Shown here: piece after piece, positions 1 to 12,538 of the stretch
How positions within the stretch are numbered: position 1 is the first letter of the stretch
How the letters are laid out: every line of letters begins with the position of its first letter
Assembly: GCF_029873215.1 (NCBI RefSeq)
Contig: NZ_CP123620.1
Location: forward strand, 3,100,001-3,164,000
Direction: 5' to 3'
From: Nocardioides sp. BP30
GTDB lineage: Bacteria; Actinomycetota; Actinomycetes; Propionibacteriales; Nocardioidaceae
Length of the DNA stretch: 64,000 nucleotides
Notes under the pieces: generated by a model
Seen by the model: only the letters and a program-made list of their open reading frames with translations
What the model was told of the DNA's origin: nothing
The model's database searches: none
Translations under genes and position numbers: made by a program

Positions 1-102
1 CGGGTATGCACCTGTTCACGGCGCCCCGCAGTGCAGAATGTCACACGCCTCCTCGCTCTGGCAGTGCGGGAGGTCACACCGGCGTCATCGGACGCGTTCG
101 CG

Positions 103-438
103 TCAGCGTCCGGGGCGCAGGATCCGGTCCAGGATCCGGCCCACCACGAGCCAGGCGAGCGCGCCCAGGCCCCAGTTGAACAACGCATCCTTGATGGCGG
201 CGTTGTGGCCGGTGAACTGCTTGATGCCGTTGTAGCGGTCGAACAGACCCAGATCGACCGCGTCCGCCACCTTCAGCACGAACTTCACCAGCGCGTTGTC
301 CCCGTTCGCCTTGACCGCAATCAGCAGGGCGCCGAGGGCCAGGAACAGTGCGGCGAGCACGGCCAGCGTCCAGACGACCTGGGCCAGCACGGTGCGGGCG
401 CGGGCGATGCCCGTCGCGGCGGTCTTGGTCTCGGCCAT
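103..438 (-). CDS. Small membrane protein of unknown function
   Basis: A 111-residue protein with a strongly hydrophobic segment at about residues 19-42 and a second at about 86-102, so it is probably an integral membrane protein with two helices. I do not recognise a family. Its ATG lies two bases after the stop of the upstream enoyl-CoA hydratase, so the two are probably one transcript, with this gene second. No catalytic motif is visible. A functional link to acyl-CoA metabolism rests only on this proximity. Confidence 0.7.
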   Translation of the reverse strand: MAETKTAATGIARARTVLAQVVWTLAVLAALFLALGALLIAVKANGDNALVKFVLKVADAVDLGLFDRYNGIKQFTGHNAAIKDALFNWGLGALAWLVVGRILDRILRPGR

Positions 439-440
439 CC

Positions 441-1235
441 TCAGCGCCCCTCGAAGGTGGCCTTGCCGGGCCCGTTCTCGACGAAGGAACGCATCCCCGA
501 CCGGGCGTCCTCGGTGGCGAAGACGGCCGCGAACTGCTGCCGCTCGATCTCCAGCCCGGTGGCCAGGTCGCTGGCCAGGCCGCTGTCGATCGCCTCCTTG
601 GCCGCCCGCACGGCGTACGGCGCCGCCTGGGCGAACTGTCGCGCCCAGGTCAGCGCCTCGGCGTACGGGTCCTCGACCACGCGGTCGACGAGCCCGATCG
701 CCAGGGCCTCCTCGGCGTCGACGAACCGGCCGGTGAAGATGATGTCCTTGGCCCGGCTCGGCCCCACCAGCCGCGCCAGCCGCTGCGTGCCACCCGCACC
801 CGGGATGATGCCGAGCAGCACCTCGGGCTGACCGAAGACGGCCTTCGGCGAGGCGAACCGAAGGTCGGCGGCCAGGCTCAGCTCGCAGCCACCGCCCAGC
901 GCGTAGCCGGTGACGGCCGCGACCGTCGGCTTGGGGATCTGCGCCAGGGCGGTGATCGCCGCCTGCACCCCGGCCGAGCGATCGACCATCTCGGCATAGG
1001 ACAGCTGGGCCATCTCCTTGACGTCGTTGCCGGCCGCCAGCAGCCGCTCGCCGCCGTACAGGACGACCGCCCGGATCTCGGGGCTGGCGGTGGCCGCCTC
1101 GGCCGCGGCCCGGAGCTCGGCCTGCACCTGGAAGCTGATCGCGTTCATCGTGGGCCGGTCGAGCCGCAGCGTCGCGACCCCGTCGGCCACCTCGAGACGG
1201 ACGAACTCGCCGGTGTACTCACCAGTACCAGTCAT
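441..1235 (-). CDS. Enoyl-CoA hydratase/isomerase family protein
   Basis: A 264-residue crotonase-fold protein that probably hydrates 2-enoyl-CoA thioesters in beta-oxidation or related pathways. The oxyanion-hole segments AAGNDVKEM (about residue 66) and LGGGCELSLAAD (about 108) are present, as is the GIIPGAGGTQRL segment with an upstream acidic residue. The open frame extends upstream to 1358, but the ATG at 1235 fits family length and lies seven bases after a TAGGGT -10-like hexamer, suggesting a leaderless transcript. It could supply a crotonase step for the C4 acyl-CoA enzymes elsewhere in the window, but the sequence does not show its substrate. Confidence 0.88.
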   Translation of the reverse strand: MTGTGEYTGEFVRLEVADGVATLRLDRPTMNAISFQVQAELRAAAEAATASPEIRAVVLYGGERLLAAGNDVKEMAQLSYAEMVDRSAGVQAAITALAQIPKPTVAAVTGYALGGGCELSLAADLRFASPKAVFGQPEVLLGIIPGAGGTQRLARLVGPSRAKDIIFTGRFVDAEEALAIGLVDRVVEDPYAEALTWARQFAQAAPYAVRAAKEAIDSGLASDLATGLEIERQQFAAVFATEDARSGMRSFVENGPGKATFEGR

Positions 1236-1242
1236 GGAGCCG

Positions 1243-1248
1243 ACCCTA
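1243..1248 (-). promoter_or_regulatory. Putative -10 element of a leaderless enoyl-CoA hydratase transcript
   Basis: TAGGGT on the minus strand, followed by seven bases and the ATG at 1235. No convincing -35 element is visible. Confidence 0.45.
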
Positions 1249-1290
1249 GGGCATATCCGGAGGGCCTGGCCTGCGGGCCGATCCGCAAGA

Positions 1291-3495
<2,205 letters not shown>

Positions 3496-3519
3496 GGAAG
3501 CGCGGGCGAGCGCGGGCGA

Positions 3520-6141
3520 TCAGGCGATCGCCACCAGGCCGAGCTCGGCGGCCGAGGCGAGATGGGCGTTGCGCGGCACGACGCGGACCGTGTAGCCGAA
3601 CGAGCCGGGCCGGTCCAGCGCGACGGTGCCGGCGAAGCAGTAGCGACCACCGTCGTAGGTCTCGACGAGCTCCAGCGGCGTCAACGCGGAGGCGACGATG
3701 CAGTCGTTGTCGTCGGTGCGTCCGTGCACCAGCTGCACCTCCACGTCCTCGGGGGTGAGGGCACCCAGCGCCACATAGGCCCGTACCTCGAGGCTCGCGC
3801 CGACCTCGGGATGCCGCGGGGCGGTGCCCTCGACGTGCTCCACCCGTACGGTGGCCCAGGCCGCGCGGACGCGCTGCTTCCAGGCGGCCAGCTCGCGTGC
3901 CTCGCCGTACCCGTCCGCCTGCGTGCGGTCGACGAGCGAGTGCACCGCCGATGCCGCGGGGGCGTAGAGCTCGCGGACGTAGTCGCGCACCATCCGGGTG
4001 GCCAGCACCTTCGGGCCCAGGGACTTCAGGGTGTGGCGCATCATCTCGACCCAGCGCACCGGCACGCCGTCCTCGCCGCGGTCGTAGAACCGGGGCGCCA
4101 CCTCGTGCTCGATCAGGTCGTAGAGCGAGGCGGCCTCGAGGTCGTCGCGCCGGTCCTGGTCCAGCGACTCCCCCGACGCCGTCGACGGGTCGGCCGTCGG
4201 GATCGCCCAGCCGTTGTCGCCGTCGTACCACTCGTCCCACCAGCCGTCGAGGATGGAGAGGTTGAGCCCACCGTTGAGCGCGGCCTTCATGCCCGAGGTG
4301 CCGCAGGCCTCGTAGGGGCGCAACGGGTTGTTCAGCCACACGTCGCAGCCGGGGTAGAGCGGCTGGGCCATCCCGATGTCGTAGTTGGGCAGGTAGACGA
4401 TGCGGTGCCGGATCGAGGGGTCGTCCGCGAGCCGGACGATGTCCTGGATCAGCTTCTTGCCGCCGTCGTCGGCGGGATGGGCCTTGCCCGCGATCACCAG
4501 CTGGACCGGCCGCTCCGGATCCAGCAGCAGCCGGCGCAGGCGCTCGGGGTCGCGCAGCATCAGCGTCAGTCGCTTGTACGACGCGGCCCGGCGCGCGAAG
4601 CCGATGGTCAGCACCTCCGGATCCAGCGCCTGGTCGATCCAGGTGAGCTCGGCCGAGGCCAGGCCCCGCCGGCGGTAGGAGGCGTGCAGCCGCCGGCGGG
4701 CGTCCTCGACCAGCCGCGCCCGCAGCGTGCGCTTGGTGGCGAAGACGCGCTCGGCGGGCACCTTGTCCACCGCGGCCCAGAATGCGTCGGTGTCGTCGCT
4801 GGCGGGGTCGGCGCCCTCCGCCTGGGCCAGCGCGAAGAACTCCCGGGCCACCCAGCTGGGTGCGTGCACGCCGTTGGTGATCGAGCCGATCGGCACCTCC
4901 GCCTCGTCGAAGGCCGGCCACAGCCCGTTGAACATCTCCCGGCTGACGTGGCCGTGCAGCTGGGAGACACCGTTGGCGCGCTGGGCCAGCCGGAAGCCCA
5001 TCACCGCCATGTTGAACACACCGGGGTCGCCGCCCTCGTAGTCCTCGCTGCCGAAGGCCAGCACCCGCGCCAGCGGCACCCCGGGAACGGCGCCACCGCC
5101 CTCGGCGAAGTACTGCTCGATCAGCGTCCGCGGGAACCGGTCGATCCCGGCAGGCACCGGCGTGTGGGTGGTGAAGACAGTCGAGGCGCGACCCACCTCC
5201 AGCGCGGTGTCGAAGTCCAGCCGCGGGCCGTCGGGGTCGGTGGTCAGCTCGCGGATGCGTTCCAGCCCCAGGAAGCCGGCGTGGCCCTCGTTGGTGTGGA
5301 AGACCTCGGGGGCGGGCGCACCGGTCAGCCGGCTGTAGACGCGCAGCGCCCGCACGCCCCCGACGCCGAGCAGCAGCTCCTGGCGCAGTCGGTGCTCGGA
5401 GTTCCCGCCGTACAGGCGATCGGTCACCTCCCGCAGGCCCTCGCTGTTCTCCTCGACGTCGGCGTCGAGCATCAGCAGCGGGACACGGCCCACCGAGGCG
5501 ACCCAGATCCGTGCGGTGAGCGTCTGCCCGTCGGGCAGGTCGATGGTGACGGTGGCGCGCTGGCCGTCCGGCTCGCGCAGTGCCGCGATCGGCAGCCCGG
5601 CCGGGTCGAGCACCGGGTAGGACTCCTGCTGCCAGCCCTCGCGGGAGAGCCCCTGGCTGAAGTAGCCGTGCTTGTAGAGCAGGCCCACCCCGATGACCGG
5701 CACGCCCAGGTCGCTGGCCGCCTTGAGGTGGTCGCCCGCCAGGATGCCGAGGCCGCCGGAGTACTGCGGCAGCACCGCCGCCACGCCGAACTCCGGGGAG
5801 AAGTAGCCGATCGCCGCGGGTCCGCCCTGCTCGGACCCGATGACCGACCGCTGGTACCAGCGGTCCTCGGTCAGGTAGCGGTCCAGGTCGCGCTGGGCCT
5901 CCCGGAGTCGGTCGAGGAAGACCTCGTCGGCCGCGAGCTCGTCCAAGCGGCTGCGGGAGACCTCTCCCAGCAGCCGGACCGGATCATGCTCCACCTGCTG
6001 CCACAGCTGTGGATCGACCGCCGCGAAGACGTCCTGCGCCGGCCCGTGCCAGGACCAGCGCAGGTTGCCGGCGAGGGTGCCGAGCGCCGAGAGGGGCTCG
6101 GGCAGGACAGGACGGACCGTGAAACGACGGATCGCGCGCAT
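3520..6141 (-). CDS. glgP: Alpha-glucan phosphorylase GlgP (DUF3417-containing type)
   Basis: An 873-residue glycosyltransferase family 35 protein that releases glucose-1-phosphate from alpha-1,4-glucan. The N-terminal hundred or so residues, with NLRWSWHGPAQ, match the DUF3417 module of the bacterial/archaeal phosphorylase subfamily. The segment GTSGMKAALNGGLNLSILDG near residue 610 has the expected pyridoxal-phosphate lysine. The C-terminal extension after about 700 is typical of this subfamily. The ATG follows a TAGTTT hexamer by six bases, so the mRNA is probably leaderless. Confidence 0.95.
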   Translation of the reverse strand: MRAIRRFTVRPVLPEPLSALGTLAGNLRWSWHGPAQDVFAAVDPQLWQQVEHDPVRLLGEVSRSRLDELAADEVFLDRLREAQRDLDRYLTEDRWYQRSVIGSEQGGPAAIGYFSPEFGVAAVLPQYSGGLGILAGDHLKAASDLGVPVIGVGLLYKHGYFSQGLSREGWQQESYPVLDPAGLPIAALREPDGQRATVTIDLPDGQTLTARIWVASVGRVPLLMLDADVEENSEGLREVTDRLYGGNSEHRLRQELLLGVGGVRALRVYSRLTGAPAPEVFHTNEGHAGFLGLERIRELTTDPDGPRLDFDTALEVGRASTVFTTHTPVPAGIDRFPRTLIEQYFAEGGGAVPGVPLARVLAFGSEDYEGGDPGVFNMAVMGFRLAQRANGVSQLHGHVSREMFNGLWPAFDEAEVPIGSITNGVHAPSWVAREFFALAQAEGADPASDDTDAFWAAVDKVPAERVFATKRTLRARLVEDARRRLHASYRRRGLASAELTWIDQALDPEVLTIGFARRAASYKRLTLMLRDPERLRRLLLDPERPVQLVIAGKAHPADDGGKKLIQDIVRLADDPSIRHRIVYLPNYDIGMAQPLYPGCDVWLNNPLRPYEACGTSGMKAALNGGLNLSILDGWWDEWYDGDNGWAIPTADPSTASGESLDQDRRDDLEAASLYDLIEHEVAPRFYDRGEDGVPVRWVEMMRHTLKSLGPKVLATRMVRDYVRELYAPAASAVHSLVDRTQADGYGEARELAAWKQRVRAAWATVRVEHVEGTAPRHPEVGASLEVRAYVALGALTPEDVEVQLVHGRTDDNDCIVASALTPLELVETYDGGRYCFAGTVALDRPGSFGYTVRVVPRNAHLASAAELGLVAIA

Positions 6142-6147
6142 ACCTCG

Positions 6148-6175
6148 AAACTAACGCAGGATCGCCAGATGTCGA
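6148..6175 (-). promoter_or_regulatory. Putative glgP promoter
   Basis: On the minus strand TCGACA (6175-6170), a 16-base spacer and TAGTTT (6153-6148), then six bases to the glgP ATG. The same TAGTTT-6-ATG arrangement precedes glgE at 7312. Confidence 0.5.
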
Positions 6176-6189
6176 GGCGTGTGACGCGA

Positions 6190-6582
6190 TCAGTCCAGGC
6201 TGGCCAGCAGGTCCAGCACCCGCTGGCGGATCTCGTCGCGGATCGGCCGGACCGACGCGATGCCCAACCCGGCCGGATCCTCGAGCGGCCAGTCCTCGTA
6301 GCGCGTGCCGGGGAAGAACGGGCACGCGTCACCACACCCCATCGTGACCACGACGTCGGCCTGCCGGACCGCCGCGTCGGTGATCACCGTGGGTTGCTCC
6401 CCGGCGATGTCGATGCCGACCTCGGCCATCGCGGCGACAGCTGTCGGGTTGATCCGATCGGCCGGCAGGGAGCCCGCCGAGAGCACCTGCACCCGATCAC
6501 CTCCCAGCGCGCGCAGGAAGCCCGCCGCCATCTGGGAACGGCCGGCGTTGTGCACGCAGACGAACAGCACGGTGGCGGTCAT
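6190..6582 (-). CDS. arsC: Arsenate reductase / low-molecular-weight phosphatase-fold protein ArsC
   Basis: A 130-residue protein with the P-loop C9-VHNAG-R15-S (CX5R) and the later segment TMGCGDACPFFPGTRYEDW, typical of actinobacterial ArsC enzymes that reduce arsenate using thioredoxin or mycothiol. Besides C9 there are cysteines in the GCGDAC segment that could take part in the redox relay. The ATG overlaps the TGA of the upstream aquaporin gene in an ATGA junction, so the two are translationally coupled. A protein tyrosine phosphatase role is the main alternative, but the paired channel favours arsenic handling. Confidence 0.9.
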   Translation of the reverse strand: MTATVLFVCVHNAGRSQMAAGFLRALGGDRVQVLSAGSLPADRINPTAVAAMAEVGIDIAGEQPTVITDAAVRQADVVVTMGCGDACPFFPGTRYEDWPLEDPAGLGIASVRPIRDEIRQRVLDLLASLD

Positions 6583-7244
6583 CGGGACTCCTGGGGATGG
6601 AGGAAGCGGATCAGGACGAGGGCCAGCGCACCGCCCAGCACCTGGGCGAGCAGGAACGGCGGCACGCTCGCCGGCGCGATGCCGGCGAAGCTGTCGGAGA
6701 GCGACCGCGCGATCGTCACGGCCGGGTTGGCGAACGAGGTCGAGGAGGTGAACCAGTACGCCGCCGCGATGTAGGCGCCGACCGCCATCGCCACCGACTC
6801 CAGATGGGTACGGCGCAGTGCCCCGTGGATGACCAGCATCAGGCCGACCGTCGCCACCACCTCGGCGAACAGGTGCGCGCCCGACGCCCGATGGTGGTGC
6901 GAGACGCTCACCGCCGAGAGGCCGAACATGAGGTTCGCGCCCACCGCGCCGAGCAGCCCGCCGACCAGCTGCGCGAGGACCAGCAGCACCGCCTCGGCGA
7001 GCCAGAGCCGGCCCAGTGCCATCTCGACGAGGGTCACGACCGGGTTGAAGGCCGCCGAGACCGAACCGAAGGCGATCACCAGGGCGACCAGCGCGGCACC
7101 GGTCGCCAGCGAGTTCTCCAGCAGCTGCAGACCGACGTCGTCCGGCGAGAGCCGCTGGGCCATCACGCCCGAGCCGACGACGGCTGCCACCAGGAACGCC
7201 GTGCCGAGCAGCTCGGCCACCGCGCGACGGTAGAGGTAGATCAC
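6579..7244 (-). CDS. MIP/aquaporin-family channel, arsenic-associated
   Basis: About 221 residues with six predicted membrane helices and the two half-helix motifs of aquaporins: a variant first motif AFNPVVTLVEM and a canonical second motif FANPAVTIARS. Directly upstream of, and overlapping, arsC, it resembles AqpS-type channels that let arsenite leave the cell after ArsC reduces arsenate. The GTG at 7244 was chosen because GGGAGG lies eight bases upstream; GTG 7250 is too close to it, and ATG 7280 would add twelve residues. Substrate is inferred from context. Confidence 0.85.
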   Translation of the reverse strand: MIYLYRRAVAELLGTAFLVAAVVGSGVMAQRLSPDDVGLQLLENSLATGAALVALVIAFGSVSAAFNPVVTLVEMALGRLWLAEAVLLVLAQLVGGLLGAVGANLMFGLSAVSVSHHHRASGAHLFAEVVATVGLMLVIHGALRRTHLESVAMAVGAYIAAAYWFTSSTSFANPAVTIARSLSDSFAGIAPASVPPFLLAQVLGGALALVLIRFLHPQESR

Positions 7245-7299
7245 CGTCACATCCTCCCGGCTGGCGCCGGGCGCCCGCATGGTCGGGCCCGGTTCTGGA

Positions 7300-7305
7300 T
7301 AGTTT
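7300..7305 (+). promoter_or_regulatory. Putative -10 element of the glgE-treS-pep2-glgB operon
   Basis: TAGTTT followed by six bases and the glgE ATG at 7312, suggesting a leaderless operon mRNA. No good -35 match was found. Confidence 0.45.
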
Positions 7306-7311
7306 GGGTGC

Positions 7312-9291
7312 ATGGTCGGACGCATACCCGTCATGGACGTCATGCCCCTCGTCGACCGCGGCCGCCACCCCGCGAAGGCGACGCTCGGCGAGCCCTTCCC
7401 GGTTCGGGCGACCGTGTTCCGGGAGGGCCACGATCTGCTCGGCTGCGAGGTGGTCGCCATCGACCCCGCTGGCGGGCGCCGGCCTCCCGCCCGGATGCGC
7501 CTGATCGCACCGGGGACGGACCGGTACGAGGCCTGGGTGACCCCGGACCAGGAGGGCGCCTGGACCTTCGAGGTGCAGGCCTGGTCCGACCCGCTGGCCA
7601 CGTGGCTGCACGACGCGCCGATCAAGATCGAGGCCGGCGTCGACGTCGAGCTGATGTTCACCGAGGGCCGGCTCCTGCTGGACGAGGTGGAGGTCGAGGT
7701 CGCCGACGAGACCGATCGGCAGGTCCTGGAGAGCGCGCTGGACGCGTGCGGGGACCCGACCCGGCCGGTCGAGGCGCGGCTCGCGGCGATCACCTCCCCC
7801 GAGCTCGCCCGGGTGCTGTACGAGAACCCCCTGCGCCAGCTGCTCAGCACCGAGGGGCCCTTCCCCGTGTACGCCGACCGGCCGCGCGCACTGTTCGGCA
7901 GCTGGTACGAGTTCTTCCCGCGATCGGAGGGTGCGACCGCAGACCCGAAGACCGGACGGCTGCGCAGTGGCACGTTCCGCACCGCCGCGAAGCGCCTGGA
8001 CGCGGTGGCGGCGATGGGCTTCGACGTGCTCTACCTGCCTCCCATCCACCCGATCGGCGAGGTCAACCGCAAGGGTCCCAACAACGCCGTGATGGATCCC
8101 CCGGGCCCGGCGCCGGCGGAGTGGACCGGCAGCCCCTGGGCGATCGGTTCCCGGCACGGCGGCCACGACGCGATCCACCCCGAGCTCGGCACGTTCAAGG
8201 ACTTCGACGCCTTCGTGGCCCGGGCGAACAAGCTGGGCCTGGAGATCGCGCTGGACCTGGCGCTGCAATGTGCGCCCGACCACCCCTGGGTGGCGGCACA
8301 CCCCGAGTGGTTCACCACCCGTGCCGACGGCACCATCGCCTACGCGGAGAACCCGCCGAAGAAGTACCAGGACATCTACCCGGTCAACTTCGACAACGAC
8401 CCCGACGGCATCTTCACCGAGGTGCTGCGCGTGGTCCGGCTGTGGATGGCCCACGGCGTACGGATCTTCCGGGTGGACAACCCGCACACCAAGCCGCTGG
8501 CGTTCTGGGAGCGGCTGCTGGCCGAGGTCCGGGCCACCGACCCCGACGTGCTCTTCCTCTCCGAGGCGTTCACCCGCCCGGCGATGATGCACGGGCTGGG
8601 CGCGATCGGCTACCACCAGTCCTACACCTACTTCACCTGGCGCAACGAGAAGACCGAGATCGAGGACTACCTGCGCGAGGTGTCGAGCGAGTCCGACCAC
8701 CTCATGCGGCCGAACTTCTTCGTCAACACTCCCGACATCCTGCACGCCTTCCTGCAGTACGGCGGCCCCGCGGCCTTCAAGATCCGCGCCACCCTGGCGG
8801 CCATGGCCTCGCCGAGCTGGGGTGTCTACGCGGGGTACGAGCTGTTCGAGCACGTCGCCGTCCGCCCGGGCAGCGAGGAGTACCTGGACTCGGAGAAGTA
8901 CCAGCTGCGCCCGCGCGACTGGGCGGCGGCAGCGGCCGAGGAGCGCACCCTGGCGCCCTACCTCACCCGTCTCAACGCGCTGCGCCGCGAGCACCCCGCC
9001 CTCCAGCTGTTGCGCAACATCACCGTCCACAGCAGCGACGACGACCACGTGCTCTGCTTCTCCAAGACCGCCGGCTCCGACACCGTCATCGTGGTGATCA
9101 ACCTCGACCCGCACGGAACGCGCGAGACGACCGTCCACCTCGATCCGGCGGACCTGGGCGTGGCGGGCGAGTACTACGCCGTCCACGACGAGATCAGCGG
9201 GCAGGATTGGACCTGGGGCCGGGACAACTACGTCCGGCTCGACCCGGGCCATGAGTCCGCCCACATCCTCACCGTCAGGAGCAGCCTTTGA
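7312..9291 (+). CDS. glgE: Maltosyltransferase GlgE (maltose-1-phosphate:glucan)
   Basis: A 659-residue GH13_3 enzyme that extends alpha-1,4-glucan using maltose-1-phosphate. The N-terminal dimerisation domain includes the [20 protein letters not shown] region, followed by the catalytic barrel with the nucleophile Asp in [15 protein letters not shown] (about 388) and the acid Glu in [13 protein letters not shown] (about 418). It is first in a tight operon with treS, pep2 and glgB. Its TGA overlaps the TTG start of treS. Family knowledge: the donor is made by Pep2 from TreS-derived maltose. Confidence 0.96.
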   Translation: MVGRIPVMDVMPLVDRGRHPAKATLGEPFPVRATVFREGHDLLGCEVVAIDPAGGRRPPARMRLIAPGTDRYEAWVTPDQEGAWTFEVQAWSDPLATWLHDAPIKIEAGVDVELMFTEGRLLLDEVEVEVADETDRQVLESALDACGDPTRPVEARLAAITSPELARVLYENPLRQLLSTEGPFPVYADRPRALFGSWYEFFPRSEGATADPKTGRLRSGTFRTAAKRLDAVAAMGFDVLYLPPIHPIGEVNRKGPNNAVMDPPGPAPAEWTGSPWAIGSRHGGHDAIHPELGTFKDFDAFVARANKLGLEIALDLALQCAPDHPWVAAHPEWFTTRADGTIAYAENPPKKYQDIYPVNFDNDPDGIFTEVLRVVRLWMAHGVRIFRVDNPHTKPLAFWERLLAEVRATDPDVLFLSEAFTRPAMMHGLGAIGYHQSYTYFTWRNEKTEIEDYLREVSSESDHLMRPNFFVNTPDILHAFLQYGGPAAFKIRATLAAMASPSWGVYAGYELFEHVAVRPGSEEYLDSEKYQLRPRDWAAAAAEERTLAPYLTRLNALRREHPALQLLRNITVHSSDDDHVLCFSKTAGSDTVIVVINLDPHGTRETTVHLDPADLGVAGEYYAVHDEISGQDWTWGRDNYVRLDPGHESAHILTVRSSL

Positions 9292-11048
9292 GCGCGCAGT
9301 CGCTGCCACCCGTCCCGAGCCCGTCCATCGTGGAGGCACCGATCACCAGCCAGCCCATCTCGATCCAGCCCGAATGGTTCAAGACAGCCGTCTTCTACGA
9401 GGTCCTGGTCCGCTCGTTCAAGGACTCCAACGGCGACGGCACCGGCGACTTCCGCGGCCTGAGCGAGAAGCTCGACTACCTGCAGTGGCTCGGGGTGGAC
9501 TGCCTGTGGCTGCCGCCGTTCTTCCCCAGCCCGCTGCGCGACGGCGGGTACGACGTCGCCGACTACACCGGCGTGCTGCCCGAGGTCGGCACGGTCGAGG
9601 ACTTCCACGCGTTCCTCGACGCAGCCCACGAGCGCGGCATCCGGGTGATCATCGACTTCGTCATGAACCACACCAGCGACCAGCACCCGTGGTTCCAGGC
9701 CTCGCGGGAGGACCCCGAGGGCCCCTACGGCGACTTCTACGTCTGGTCCGACTCCGACGAGCTCTACCAGGAGGCTCGGATCATCTTCGTCGACACCGAG
9801 CCGTCCAACTGGACGTGGGACCCGGTGCGCCAGCAGTACTTCTGGCACCGGTTCTTCTCCCACCAGCCGGACCTCAACTTCGACAACCCGGCCGTCCACG
9901 ACGCGATCATGGACGCGTTGCGCTTCTGGCTCGACATGGGCATCGACGGCTTCCGCCTCGACGCCGTGCCCTATCTCTACGAGCGGCCTGGCACCAACGG
10001 CGAGAACCTCCCCGAGACCCACGAGATGCTGAAGAAGGTCCGCAAGATCGTCGACGACGAGTACCCCGACCGGGTGCTGCTGTGCGAGGCGAACCAGTGG
10101 CCGGCCGACGTGGTCGAGTACTTCGGCGATCCGGAGGTCGGCGGCGACGAGTGCCATATGGCCTTCCACTTCCCGGTGATGCCGCGCATCTTCATGGCCG
10201 TACGGCGCGAGTCCCGCTACCCGATCTCGGAGATCCTGGAGCAGACCCCGCCGATCCCGGCCGGCTGCCAGTGGGGCATCTTCCTGCGCAACCACGACGA
10301 GCTGACCCTGGAGATGGTCACCGACGAGGATCGCGACTACATGTGGGGCGAGTACGCCAAGGACCCACGGATGAAGGCCAACATCGGCATCCGCCGCCGG
10401 CTGGCCCCGCTGCTGGACAACGATCTCAACCAGATCGAGCTCTTCACCGCGCTCCTCCTCAGCCTGCCCGGCTCGCCGGTGCTGTACTACGGTGACGAGA
10501 TCGGGATGGGCGACAACATCTGGCTGGGTGACCGCGACGGCGTACGCACCCCCATGCAGTGGTCCGGCGACCGCAACGCCGGCTTCTCCACGGCCAACCC
10601 GGGCAAGCTCGACCGCCCGCTGGTGATGGACCCCGTCTACGGCTACCAGGCGGTCAACGTCGAGGCGCAGATGGAGGATCAGTCCTCGTTGCTGCGCTGG
10701 ACCCAGCGGATGATCCACGCCCGCAAGCAGCACCCGGCGTTCGGTCTGGGGACCTTCCACGACCTGGGCGGCACCAACCCGTCGGTGCTGGCCTACAGCC
10801 GCGACCTCGAGCACCCCGACGGCCGCACCGAGGTGATCGTGTGCGTCAACAACCTCTCGCGCTTCCCCCAGCCGACCGAGATCGACCTGCGCCGCTTCGA
10901 GGGCAAGCAGCTCGTCGAGGTGCTGGGCGGAGTCTCCTTCCCCGTCATCGGCGAGCTGCCGTATCTCCTGACGCTGGGTGGGTACGGGTTCTACTGGTTC
11001 CGACTCGTCGATCCCGTCGAGCCGACCGAGGAGGGAGCGCTGCTGTGA
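9288..11048 (+). CDS. treS: Trehalose synthase TreS
   Basis: A 586-residue GH13_16 protein that interconverts trehalose and maltose and here probably supplies maltose for Pep2. Catalytic segments: [12 protein letters not shown] (Asp about 224), [12 protein letters not shown] (Glu about 267) and [12 protein letters not shown] (Asp about 336). The start is TTG 9288, supported by AGGAG at 9277-9281 with six-base spacing, and it overlaps the glgE stop. The shorter GTG start at 9330 lacks such a site. The C-terminal maltokinase domain found in some TreS fusions is absent; that activity is the next gene. Confidence 0.95.
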   Translation: MSAQSLPPVPSPSIVEAPITSQPISIQPEWFKTAVFYEVLVRSFKDSNGDGTGDFRGLSEKLDYLQWLGVDCLWLPPFFPSPLRDGGYDVADYTGVLPEVGTVEDFHAFLDAAHERGIRVIIDFVMNHTSDQHPWFQASREDPEGPYGDFYVWSDSDELYQEARIIFVDTEPSNWTWDPVRQQYFWHRFFSHQPDLNFDNPAVHDAIMDALRFWLDMGIDGFRLDAVPYLYERPGTNGENLPETHEMLKKVRKIVDDEYPDRVLLCEANQWPADVVEYFGDPEVGGDECHMAFHFPVMPRIFMAVRRESRYPISEILEQTPPIPAGCQWGIFLRNHDELTLEMVTDEDRDYMWGEYAKDPRMKANIGIRRRLAPLLDNDLNQIELFTALLLSLPGSPVLYYGDEIGMGDNIWLGDRDGVRTPMQWSGDRNAGFSTANPGKLDRPLVMDPVYGYQAVNVEAQMEDQSSLLRWTQRMIHARKQHPAFGLGTFHDLGGTNPSVLAYSRDLEHPDGRTEVIVCVNNLSRFPQPTEIDLRRFEGKQLVEVLGGVSFPVIGELPYLLTLGGYGFYWFRLVDPVEPTEEGALL

Positions 11049-12538
11049 CGGACGTACCGCCGAGCACTACCGAGGCCGGATCCGAGGGGAACGGCCTCCC
11101 GGCCCCGACCCCCGAGGCGAGGAGGCTCGACCCCAAGGTCTTCGTCGACTACTTGGGCCGAACCCGCTGGTTCGGCGGCAAGGGCCGCCCGTTCAGCGTC
11201 GGCGCCATCCTGGTCGTGGGCGAGGTGCCCGGCCGGGTGGAGAACAGCCCCTACGTGGTGATCCACCTCGTCGAGGTCCGCTTCGAGGACGCCGAGGGCG
11301 GCAGCGATCTGTACCAGATCCCGCTGGCCTTCTACGAGCACCCGCAGGGCCGGCTCGACCACGCCTTCGTCGGCTGGTGGCAGGACCCGGACTACGGCTG
11401 GGTGCACGCCTACGACGCGCTGCACGACCGTGAGGCGATGGCGTGCTGGCACCGGGCGTTCCACGCCGCGAGCAGCGGCCACATCGACGCCGACAGCGAC
11501 CTGCAGTTCCACCGGCTGCCGGGGCACGACCTGGACCTCGAGGCGCACTCGACGCTCTTCTCCGGGCAGCAGTCGAACTCCTCGGTCGCGTACGGCGAGG
11601 ACGCCATCATGAAGGTGTTCCGCAAGGTCACCCCCGGGGTGAACCCCGACATCCAGATCCACGAGGTGCTGACCAACGTCCAGAGCACCCACATCGCCGA
11701 CCTCTACGGCTGGCTGGACGCGGTCGTCGACCTCGGCGAGGGGCCCACCACCGTCCAGCTGGCGATGCTGCAGCGGTTCCTGCGCACCGCCAGCGACGGC
11801 TGGGACCTGGCGCTGGCCTCGGTGCGCAACCTCTTCGCCGATCCCGAGGTGCACGCCTCGGAGTCGGGCGGCGACTTCGCCGCCGAGGCCGCCCGGCTGG
11901 GCGAGGCGCTGGCGGAGGTGCACCGCGACCTGGCGACCCACTTCCCGGTCGAGCACCGCGGCCGGGACGCGGCGATCGCGCTCGCCGCCGCGATGCGGGC
12001 ACGGCTGGAGACCGCGATGGCCGCCGTACCCGAGCTCGCGCCGTACGGCGAGGCCCTCGGGGCGGTCTTCGACCGGGTCGCGGACCTGGAGGAGCTGGAC
12101 GTGCAGCGGATCCACGGCGACCTCCACCTGGGTCAGACGCTGCGCACGTCCCTGGGCTGGAAGATCGTCGACTTCGAGGGCGAGCCGGCCAAGCCGCTGG
12201 CCGAGCGGCTGCTGCCCGATTCGCCGTGGCGTGACGTCGCCGGGATGCTGCGCTCCTTCGACTACGCACCGCACGCCGTGCTGCACCAACAACCCGACGA
12301 CCCGGGCACCACCTCGGACCTCGAGGAGATGCTGGCCAACCGGGCCGACGAATGGGCCAACCGGGCCCGCAATCACTTCGTGGTGGCCTACGGCGGGGAC
12401 CTGACGCGCGAGCAGCGCATCCTGCTCGACGCCTATGTCGCCGACAAGGCCGTGTACGAGACCGTCTACGAGGCGCGCAACCGCCCCAGCTGGATCGACA
12501 TCCCGTTGGCAGCGGTCGCGCGGATCGGAGCTTCATGA
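11045..12538 (+). CDS. pep2: Maltokinase Pep2
   Basis: A 497-residue kinase of the aminoglycoside-phosphotransferase-like fold that makes maltose-1-phosphate from maltose and ATP. The N-terminal segment [11 protein letters not shown] is characteristic of actinobacterial maltokinases; the catalytic loop [10 protein letters not shown] lies at about 355-364 and the metal-binding DFEGEP at about 374. GTG 11045 overlaps the treS TGA (GTGA), and the gene ends overlapping the glgB ATG. The ordered couplings suggest matched synthesis of the four enzymes. Confidence 0.94.
   Translation: MTDVPPSTTEAGSEGNGLPAPTPEARRLDPKVFVDYLGRTRWFGGKGRPFSVGAILVVGEVPGRVENSPYVVIHLVEVRFEDAEGGSDLYQIPLAFYEHPQGRLDHAFVGWWQDPDYGWVHAYDALHDREAMACWHRAFHAASSGHIDADSDLQFHRLPGHDLDLEAHSTLFSGQQSNSSVAYGEDAIMKVFRKVTPGVNPDIQIHEVLTNVQSTHIADLYGWLDAVVDLGEGPTTVQLAMLQRFLRTASDGWDLALASVRNLFADPEVHASESGGDFAAEAARLGEALAEVHRDLATHFPVEHRGRDAAIALAAAMRARLETAMAAVPELAPYGEALGAVFDRVADLEELDVQRIHGDLHLGQTLRTSLGWKIVDFEGEPAKPLAERLLPDSPWRDVAGMLRSFDYAPHAVLHQQPDDPGTTSDLEEMLANRADEWANRARNHFVVAYGGDLTREQRILLDAYVADKAVYETVYEARNRPSWIDIPLAAVARIGAS

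Noticed and set aside
7312..9339. Long minus-strand open frame opposite glgE running into arsC
   Set aside because: Only its last 130 codons (arsC) show protein features; the rest is the complement of glgE.
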